From assembly GCA_963576725.1 (NCBI GenBank), contig OY755252.1, forward strand, positions 23,818,655 through 23,882,654: a DNA stretch of 64,000 nt, read 5' to 3'. This document shows positions 56,413-64,000 of the stretch, in pieces. The notes beneath the pieces are model-generated. The model was not told the DNA's origin and ran no database searches. It was given only the letters and a program-made list of their open reading frames with translations. Positions within the stretch are counted from its first letter, which is position 1. Every line of letters begins with the position of its first letter. Origin of the DNA: Azorinus chamasolen. Its lineage: Eukaryota > Mollusca > Bivalvia > Cardiida > Solecurtidae. The position numbers and the translations under genes were made by a program.

Positions 56413-56627
56413 TTAACCCTTTCGCTGTCAAACTCTGTCGTCTGCTAACTTTGTCGTCTGCTACAAATTTTCATTTTTTTGATTTTCTTCATTTTTATTC
56501 CAAAAATATAGTAACAGTAACAAACAGTTTGGATCCTGATGAGACGCCGAGTTACTCGGCGTCTCATCTGGATCCAAACTGTTTGCATAGTTAATCACAT
56601 ATCCGGCATTGGTAGCGAAAGGGTTAA
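56413..56627 (+). mobile_element. TTAA-bounded MITE, family G copy 2, best preserved
   Basis: TTAACCCTTTCGCTGTCAAA to GGTAGCGAAAGGGTTAA, TTAA on both sides. The core GAGACGCCGAGTTACTCGGC is perfectly palindromic and extends through GTTTGGATCC. GTCGTCTGCTAACTTTGTCG is characteristic of the left arm. Confidence 0.85.
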
Positions 56628-56925
56628 AAAGTAGAGGGTTGCTGAATGTAGGATAAAAGCAGTGCAAAAAGCTCATACAACCTTCATTATCTTACCTCCT
56701 ACTAAATTCTTTTCGTTCCATTGGTCAATACAGGTCACGAGAAAACCCCATAGATTCCTTATAGGCTGGGTCCTAGTAGTGGTTACCGTAGCACCCTCCC
56801 CCCCCCCTAGACTTTTTTTTCATGGGTACCAAATTGTTCGTTGGGGTCCTCAGAACACATTTTGAGCATGCCCCCCCCCCCCCCCAAAAAAAAAAAAATA
56901 AGTTTGTCCCAGCTATGTTTTATTT

Positions 56926-58575
56926 AACGGTTTCCATGGTAACCCGAGGTAATTTTCGAAACTACCTTGGTTCAGAAAATGCGTAATAACTTTGCTTTTA
57001 GAAGCAATAGGAGGACAAAACAAGTACCAAAGTAAAGCAGAGACATATAGCTTTAATATGATATATGATTATAATATTCATAAATGCATTCTTACGAATA
57101 TTAATGAGGAAGTAAAAAATATGCGGTTTTTTAGAAAAAAAGGAGTTTGTTGTTTAGTCTGAGAGGCTTATTAATGCACAGAAATTATTGAATTTAGGTT
57201 TAAATTGTTTGTTTGGGTCCTCAGAACACATTTTGAGTATTTCCCCAAATAATTTTGTCCCATCTATGTTTTATTTAACGGTTTCCATGGTAACCAGTGG
57301 TAAATTTCGAAACATCCTTGGTTCAGAAAAGGCGTAATAATTTGCTTATAAAGGCGATAGAAGGACAAAACAAGTACCAAAGTAAAGCAGAGACATATAG
57401 CTTGAATGTGATATATGATTTTATTAATATTCATAAATGCTTTCTTATGAATATTAATGAGAAATTAACAAAATGCGGGGGGGTTAGAAAAAAAGGAGTT
57501 TGTTGTTTAGTCTGATGGGCTTATTAATGCACATAAATTATTGAATTCAGGTTTAAATTGTTCGTTGGGGTCATCAAAACACATTGTGAGCATTCCCCCA
57601 AAGTAACTTTGTCCCATATATGTTTTATTTAACGGTTTCCATGGTAACCCGTGGTCAATTTCGAAACATCATTGGTTCAGAAAATGCGTAATAATGTTGC
57701 CTTTAGAGGCAATAGAAGGACAAAACAAGTACCAAAGTAAAGCAGAGACATATAACTTGATTATGATATATAATTTTAATAATATTCATATATGATTGCT
57801 TATGAATATTAATGAGGAAGTATAAAAATCCCCCTTTTTTAGAAAAGGAGTTTGTTGTTTAGTCTTAGATGCCTATTAATGCACAAAAACTATTGAATTC
57901 AGGTTTAGATTGTTCTTTGGGGTCCGCAAAACACACTGTGAGCATTTCCCCAAAAACATTGTGTACCAGCTATGTTTTTAACGGTTTCCATGGTAACCCG
58001 AGGTAAATTTCGAAACACCCGTGGTTAAAACAATGCGTCATAACTTTGCTTTTAGAGGCAAAACAGGATAAAATAAGAACCTAAATAAAGCAAAGACATA
58101 TAACTTGAATATGATATGTAATTTAACTAATTTTCATAAATGTATTCTTATGAATATTAACGAGGAAGTAAAACAATCCGGGTTTTGTTTAGAAAAAAAG
58201 GAGTTTATTGTTTAGTCTGAGTGGCCTATTAATAAACAAGAGTTATTGAATTCATGTTTGAATGTTTTCATGTGATCATACAAGGAACATAAACTATCTT
58301 TGTTGCAGGTAATATTTCTATAACGCATACATATTTCAGCTGTTTTGCATATAATGTGCGTAAAGGAATAAGCAATTTTCTCTGAGCATTGTATTTAGTA
58401 TTATTTTGAGTATAATATCGTTTCTGTGATTTATTTTACGTAAAATACCAAACAAATTGTACCAAAACAGACGAGAGTAGAGGATCATTACTTTGTGTAT
58501 ATAATTGATTTGTTCATGTCTTTTGACTATAAATGCCATATTTATGAATATTAATGAGATGTAAAAAGAAATACA
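56926..58575 (+). repeat. Left arm: four tandem units of about 350 bp
   Basis: Units begin AACGGTTTCCATGGTAACC at 56926, 57277, 57631 and 57980. Each runs through GAAAATGCGTAATAACTTTG, GGACAAAACAAGTACCAAAG, AATATTAATGAGGAAGTA, AGGAGTTTGTTGTTTAGTCT and TTCGTTGGGGTCCTCAGAAC. Beyond 58260 an inner segment (GCATATAATGTGCGTAAAG, TATTTTACGTAAAATACC) pairs with the right arm. Homopolymer C and A tracts near 56870-56900 mark the first unit. Confidence 0.85.
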
Positions 58576-58639
58576 CTTAAATTAGCCGTTCTTATCTGTT
58601 ATTTAATTAAAATCTAAAAATTTAAAGTTATTTAGTAGA

Positions 58640-60590
58640 ATCCCCTCTCTCTGGAGAGAGGAGGCTGTCGACCCAGAGGGACACGATAGCCCTCCTCTAC
58701 AATAGAGAGGGCCAAAGGGTCCTGAGTGATAGTGCGCCACATTGATGAAGGATCGGATTGGAAAGGGGCAGAAAGCGCGTGTCCCTAGGGCTGGGGTCTA
58801 GAAGGCCCAGAACCCTGAGATACCAATCCTGAGTTAGGAAGAAAAGGGAAGGGTCCTAACCGGCCCTTGGCCGGACTCGCTGAAAGACAGAATACGGTCT
58901 GGTTGTCTTACCTTTCTTGGGAGGTCCCGCAAGAGGCTTACCTTCAACCTTAGGATTTTTTAAAAAAAAAACCAGACCCAAAGCGGGGGGGGGGGGGGGG
59001 GGTCCTGGTAGAAGCCCTGTCAGCTCTTTCTCCTTAACGTTGCCACCGGAAAGTAGTTCGGAGGCAAAGAGTCCTACATACTAGAGGAAGGTGTCACGGC
59101 GACCGCGGGGCATATTCGCTGTCGATGAGGGCCATTGACCTAAGGCCAGTTGAGAGAGAGAGAGAGAGTGTGTGGGGGGGGGGGGGAGGGAGGCCTAGTG
59201 CCTGCCCTTGGGCTGTCGGAACCAAGTGATGGGATCTGATAAAACATCCCAGGTCGATTTTCAATTGAAGCCAGGGAGCCCTTGGCCGTAAGAGTTTAGC
59301 GGACATGATCCACCCAGTTGCCGGGCTGGCACAAAAGTCTTCGTCCAGGTCAGGCAAACGGGAAAGAAGTCCCCTGGAAGGAGAAAGAGACTCCCTAGAT
59401 TTAATTAGGTTAGGGAGGTCCACTTTTTCGACTGACACTAGCACGGAAGAGGATAGAAGACCCCTGTGAATAGGATTCAGGGGTCTAAGGCAGACAGAGG
59501 GTGGGAGGATTCTAAATCAATCTTCACACACCTTCTCAATAGAAATGTATTGATGTTCAGAATCATCAAAAGAAGAAGAGAACTAAGCCCCGTCTACATC
59601 TGAGTGAGAGGCTTCCACAGATTCTGATTCCCTTAAAAATAGGATTATTCCTAGGAGCCATAATGGACAAAGTGTCTTCCTGCTCTCCCTCAAAATCCGC
59701 CCTGGTGAACGCCACGGATGGCAGCACCCGGGAGGAGTGGGACCCGCCACAGACATAGAAGTGTGGACTGTGGGATGTACTCACAACATGCCCGGAGTGG
59801 GATGTAAGCCAGAACGAGCTTGTGTGTGGGGGGGGGGGCCGAGAGGAAAGGGGAATGGGTATCACTGATGGGGAGTCCCATGACTTTGCTGGTCAGGTCG
59901 CCAGTAAGGTGAAGCTTGCTGGTTCCCAGAATGAGTGTCGGCTGGCGAGAGCGACCAGCAGGCGAATCTGAGGAGGAAGAGCGATGTCTTCGCATAGAAG
60001 AGTAATGATAAGACCTCGATCTGCGCCTGCGATGAGAGCGGAGTGAATGCTGGTTCCCATTAGAAGAATAAGAAGGTTTTTACGCCTCCTACGGGGTGGG
60101 GTGGGATGGGGCGGGGGAGTACGAAGTGTATTCAGAAGATGAAGAGTAATTGCAGGGTCTAAATGACCAAGAACGTTTAGACTTAGCCAGAGCAGCTTCC
60201 TGTTGACTTTCACCACTGTAATGCGGTGTACAGACAGAATACCCAGTAGAAAACTATCAACTGGGGAATCGACTGCACCAAACGGACTGTTGACGAAAGA
60301 GATTTTAAAGAAAAAGCAGGCTTCTTCTGGGCTTTAGAAGACAGTGATTTGTCTGTTGCTAGGGAGTCGCTGACCAACGAGAAGAATACTTCTTCCATCG
60401 GGCAGCAAGCTCCCACGTCTCCAATGTCCAGAGGGATGAAACTGGACAGGGAGCTGAAACGGAGCATCCGCAGCAGGCCAGACACACTTACTGAGTTGTC
60501 CAGCCTGCCGCGAAATGCCCACAAGAAGCCTTGCGTTGCTCTGGCATGCCATCCTGTGGTAAATAATCAAGCAAATGCATAAGACATCGC
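58640..60590 (-). pseudogene. DIRS-like retrotransposon fragment: gag and start of RT
   Basis: On the minus strand from the right: a Cys-rich segment (ASCGHFAAGWTTQ, VCLACCGCSVSAPC, LWTLETWELAARWKK) near 60400-60540. Next is an Arg/Ser-rich stretch (HRRRRSRSYHYSSMRRHRSS) near 59960-60050, then PPDL/LPDLDEDFCA-like blocks near 59340. The last blocks are KPLAGPPKKGKTTRPYSVF (about 58880-58930) and WRTITQDPLALSIVEEGYRV (about 58690-58750). DIRS-type elements carry a Cys-containing, SR-rich gag, and their RT opens with a block like SDPWVLSVVRxGYxxPF, which the last segment resembles. Stops, frameshifts and G/C homopolymers break it. The RT catalytic part and tyrosine recombinase are absent. Confidence 0.5.
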
Positions 60591-60964
60591 GAGTAAGTTC
60601 GAAGTCATGCAAGGCTAATATGGGCAAACATAAGCTGATGATTGCAGCCGAGATGCTATATATATTTTCTATTGTATTGCAAAACACTCATAAAAGTAAT
60701 ATTCTTCATAAAACATGCATGAAGCTCAATTCCTCCGCTGTATTTTCTTACAAGAAATGTGTTGTTCACATATATATATATTGCAATATCATAGAAAAAC
60801 TTACTTTCCTACAACAGTTCACATTCTCATTAATATCCATGATTTTGAAAATAATATTCATTATCTACATATTTATATACATGAACATCAATATCTCTGT
60901 TTCAGTCAGTATCAAGCTCTGTATAGGTTAACTAAAATAATCTCAGATAAAACGAACAGCTCAT
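60591..60964. other. AT-rich spacer inside the snap-back element
   Basis: Overlapping plus-strand frames (60575-61023) are AT-driven (runs of Ile, Tyr, His). No feature recognised. Confidence 0.3.
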
Positions 60965-62262
60965 TCAAGTGTGTTTATTTTTACATCTCATTAATATTCA
61001 TAAATATGCATAAATATTCATGAACCCAAAGTAATGACCTTCTGCTCTTGTCAATCTTTGTTCAATATCTGGTATTTTACGTAAAATAAATAATAGAAAA
61101 GATAGTACACTCGAAACAATGCTACATATAGTGCTTATGTTAAATTGCTTATTCTTTTACGCACGTTATATGCAAATTAGCTCAAATATACATGTTTTTT
61201 TTTAAGAAATATTACATGAACCAAGGATGTTTTTTCTTTGTATGATGATATTAAAACATTTAAACCTGCATTCAATAACTCTTTGTATATTATTAGGCCT
61301 CTCAGACTAAAAACAAACTCGTTTTACTAAAAAAGCATTTTTTACTTCCTCATTAATATTCATAAGAATGCATAATCAGTATTAATAGAATTACATATCG
61401 TAATCAAGCTATATGTCTCTGCTTTACTTTGGTTCTTGCTTTGTCCTTCTATTGCCTCTAAAAGCAAAGTTATGACGCATTTTCTTAATCAAGATAGTTT
61501 CGAAATTTACCTCGGGTTACCATGGAAACCGTTTAATAAAACATAGCTGGGTCACGATTATTTTGGGGGAATGCTCAAAAAGTGTTCTGAGGACCCAACG
61601 AACAATTTAAACCTGAATTCAATAATGTGTGTGCATTAATAGGTCTCTAAGACTAAACAACAAGCTCATTTTTCTAAAACAGCGGGGTTTTTTACTTCCT
61701 CATTAATATTCGTAAGAATGCATTTATGAATATTAATAAAATCATATATCATATTCAAGCTATATGTTTCTGCATTAATTTGATACTTGTTTTGTCCTTC
61801 TATTGCATCTAAAAGCAAAGTTATTACGCATTTTCTGAACCAAGGATTTTCGAAATTAACCTCGGGTTACCCTGGAAACCGTTTAATTAAACATAGATGG
61901 GACAAACAAATTTGGGAAAATACTCAAAATGTGTTCTGAGGACCCAAACAAACAATTTAAACCTAAATTCAATAATTTCTGTGCATTAATAAGCCTCTCG
62001 GACTAAACAACAAACTCCTTTTTTCTAAAAAAAACACCGCATTTTTTTTACTTCCTCATTAATATTCATAAGAATGCTTTTATGAATATTAATTAAATCA
62101 TATATCATATTAAAGCTATATGTCTCTGCTTTACTTTGGTACTTGTTTTGTCCTTCTATTGCATCTAAAAGCAAAGATATTACGCATTTTCTGAACCAAG
62201 GTAGTTTCGAAAATACCTTGGAAACCGTTAAATAAAACTTACTAGGACCCAGCCTATTATGG
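60965..62262 (-). repeat. Right arm: three tandem units, inverted
   Basis: GGAAACCGTTTAATAAAAC-type unit ends lie near 61527, 61877 and 62221, with units of 345-350 bp. The block order is the complement of the left arm. The inner part (GGTATTTTACGTAAAATA, TTCTTTTACGCACGTTATAT) pairs with 58320-58450. Confidence 0.85.
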
Positions 62263-62639
62263 GGGTACTAAACTCCTTATCATGGCTTTACAAGAGTTAT
62301 TTCCCTTACTTGACAACCATGTGCTTTTCTCTTACTTATAATAATCTTTTATGTTTATCCGTATAGTTTTAAAAAATGCATACATATAAGTTATGCCTTA
62401 ATTGGAGTTGAAATATAAACATTAATTAGTTTTACAGTGATAAAAAAGAAAAAACAAAATATATAAACGAGATTTAAGGCAAATAAAAAATATTTTCTTT
62501 AATTCTATTAAAGGGAGGTAATTTACTCTGCTCTTATTGTAATATCAAGTTTGCATGTTTCCCCACGGAAAGCCATACACGTAGGCCTATGATGCAAACA
62601 TGCGTTTAAATACTTGGAATTAAAGGTAGTCGGTAAGAT
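62263..62639. other. No gene recognised
   Basis: AT-rich flank of the snap-back element. Confidence 0.25.
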
Positions 62640-62765
62640 ATATTCGTTATGCAGTGCTTAGTATCCCTTATATGGTTATACACTGCCAGCAAATATTAAT
62701 ATGGGACTCGGCGATATTTGCTGGCAGTGTATAGTCCATATTAGGGACACTAAGCAGTGCATAAC
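62640..62765. repeat. Long imperfect hairpin
   Basis: TTATGCAGTGCTTAGTATCC and TATACACTGCCAGCAAATAT face ATATTTGCTGGCAGTGTATA and ACTAAGCAGTGCATAA. Loop about 18 nt. Possibly the centre of an otherwise eroded MITE. Confidence 0.65.
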
Positions 62766-62862
62766 TTATATTACAGACCCGTAATTAGACCTCCTTGCGA
62801 TGACCACTTTTGACAGGTTCTGTTTTATAATCTTGACACTGAAACAAACAAGGTTAACCTAT

Positions 62863-62945
62863 TCCGCTGCCAATGTCGCATTTTTGGTTCCTATGCAAAC
62901 AGGTTGGATCCAGATGAGATGCTGAGTAACTCTGATACATGTACA
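62863..62945 (+). repeat. Family G, partial
   Basis: CCGCTGCCAATGTCGCATTT, GCAAACAGGTTGGATCCAGA and GAGATGCTGAGTAACTC. This is one arm and half the core. Confidence 0.5.
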
Positions 62946-62960
62946 AACCATTCTCGATCT

Positions 62961-63204
62961 TTAACCCTTTCCCTCATATAAACGTATTTCACTCATCTGC
63001 AGACATATTAGACCCAGATCAGACAGCTCCAATAGGTCTGATCAAAGTTTACTCATTTTGCTAATATAATTTGATAGATCTGTTTCCTTACTTTCTAAAA
63101 TGGCTACTGTATCTCACCTTCCAAATATTATTATAATCAGTTTAGCCTTGAATATTGAATAGGTGTTGACATTTTACCTAAATATAAAATAGGGAAAGGG
63201 TGAA
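62961..63204 (+). mobile_element. Family I copy 2
   Basis: TTAACCCTTTCCCTCATATA to AATAGGGAAAGGGTGAA (right TTAA mutated). The core CAGATCAGACAGCTCCAATA is reduced on the right. The arm TTATAATCAGTTTAGCCTTG matches copy 1 loosely. Confidence 0.65.
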
Positions 63205-63229
63205 GACATGTAACAGCTCTGGGATATAC

Positions 63230-63327
63230 GGTATCTGCATGACTTCCACCCTGCACTGCGCACCCATCTGCCTAAAACGGTCTAAATTCTTCTCTACTTA
63301 ATTCAAAACTATCGAAGTTTTACTGTA
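63230..63327. repeat. L-family element, right half only
   Basis: CTGCATGACTTCCACCCTGC to ATCGAAGTTTTACTGTA. It shares its final TA with the next L element. Confidence 0.5.
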
Positions 63328-63507
63328 CAGTAAAACCTCTCTTAACCGGAATTCTAGTAGAGAAGAATTTAGATACTTTAAGTCAGGTGACTGCTTAATG
63401 CAGGGTGAGCTTTCTGCATGACTTTCACCCTTCATTAAGCTGTCACCTGTCTCCAAGACCGATATTTATACTAAACTTAACGTCCGGTTAAGAGAGGTTT
63501 TACTGTT
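63326..63507. mobile_element. L-family MITE, intact reference copy
   Basis: TACAGTAAAACCTCTCTTAA to TTAAGAGAGGTTTTACTGT. The interior CAGGTGACTGCTTAATGCAG is unbroken, which shows what the TTAA target looked like before H or F insertions elsewhere. Confidence 0.8.
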
Positions 63508-63624
63508 TATGAAAATATTATGCGTTGGTTATTGAAGAAACCGTTGACTTACATAAGCAAACAGAGCACATCTTTGTCCAACGGTTCCTATAGGAGATGT
63601 CCGGTCTAAGTTTGAAGAACATTC

Positions 63625-63874
63625 TTAACCCTTCGCTTGCTATTCACGTCAATATACGTACCTGTAAATTGTGAAGACCCAGATGAGACAGCTCCTGCTG
63701 GAGCTGTCTCATCAGGATCTGCACTATTTACAAGTTGATTGTGCAACCAGTGCACTTCACAGCAGTGATTGCACAGTGAAATACTTGTACACAGTAAAGA
63801 TATATGTAATTATTCAACAGGGTATGGGTAAAGAAGGAGAAATGTATTTTAAAATTCAGCAAGCGAAGGGTTAA
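63625..63874 (+). mobile_element. TTAA-bounded MITE, family F copy 10
   Basis: TTAACCCTTCGCTTGCTATT to GCAAGCGAAGGGTTAA, TTAA on both sides. The core AGCTCCTGCTGGAGCT has one change. Confidence 0.9.
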
Positions 63875-64000
63875 GTAATTACTTAGCTAAGACTCTTATC
63901 AAAAATGCAAAGACATATCTTTTCATAAATTGGTGATTTGTTTGGCTCAAAAACGAAAACGAATATTTCAGGAATTTATAATGGACTTACATGTAATAAT

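Larger units (their letters stand above)
56757..62262. mobile_element. 5.5-kb snap-back element with tandem-unit inverted arms
   Basis: The outermost TAGGCTGGGTCCTAGTA at the left is matched by TACTAGGACCCAGCCTA at the right. Both are flanked by TTA, a possible 3-bp target duplication as in PIF/Harbinger elements; a 2-bp TA duplication is also possible. The arms (56926-58575 and 60965-62262) are inverted copies of each other and consist of tandem units of about 350 bp, four at the left and three at the right. The centre (58640-60590) is GC-richer and holds a DIRS-like relic. No transposase was found. The layout resembles Foldback-type transposons, whose arms are made of tandem repeats. Confidence 0.7.

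Noticed and set aside
60349..61023. Plus-strand frames of 77-118 residues
   Set aside because: They overlap the minus-strand DIRS-like relic or AT-rich spacer and show no family likeness.
50593..63874. A conserved 67-residue frame at 50593, 54587 and 63671
   Set aside because: It lies inside family F MITEs. Its conservation is that of a young repeat, and the frame crosses the palindromic core and AT-rich arm.

Overview
This window looks like intergenic DNA from a mollusc, most likely a bivalve. It is AT-rich, has no convincing intact gene, and almost everything recognisable is a transposable element, a palindrome derived from one, or a tandem repeat. The lineage call is an inference. It rests on tRNA-headed SINEs that resemble the molluscan V-SINE RUDI, on several non-LTR retrotransposon relics, and on BEL/Pao, DIRS-like and pogo-like relics found together. 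No search could be run.

The background is dominated by short palindromic elements (MITEs). One large group starts TTAACCC and ends GGGTTAA. Seventeen copies keep TTAA at both ends, the hallmark of piggyBac-type insertion; I label the families B, D, E, F, G, H and I. A second group (families K and L) starts TA-CAGT and ends ACTG-TA, as pogo/Tigger and Tc1-mariner elements do. Families A, J and N have no clear target-site signature.

Layout: 0.6-2.3 kb is a CGTACG-rich fold-back element. 3.2-4.2 kb is a 54-bp tandem repeat followed by a retrotransposon 3' end. 4.3-12.8 kb is a dense MITE field with nested insertions. 13.1-14.4 kb is a satellite of about 53 bp. 15-25 kb holds N repeats, LINE 3' pieces, SINEs and a tandem P array. 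26.3-33 kb reads as one nested stack: a minus-strand BEL/Pao relic (gag at the right, integrase at the left) interrupted by a plus-strand LINE, itself carrying P and N insertions. 37.1-39.0 kb is a minus-strand pogo-like transposase pseudogene split by two MITEs. 40-56 kb is more MITEs, a retroelement fragment, a LINE fragment and microsatellites. 56.76-62.26 kb is a 5.5-kb snap-back element whose arms are tandem units of about 350 bp and whose centre holds a GC-rich DIRS-like gag/RT fragment.

The only candidate for host coding sequence is a possible terminal exon at 41712-41986 (minus), whose stop codon lies inside the TTAA at the edge of an E-family MITE. No rRNA gene, CRISPR array, operon or convincing promoter was seen. 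Element boundaries were set by eye and may be off by several bases, more for degraded copies.
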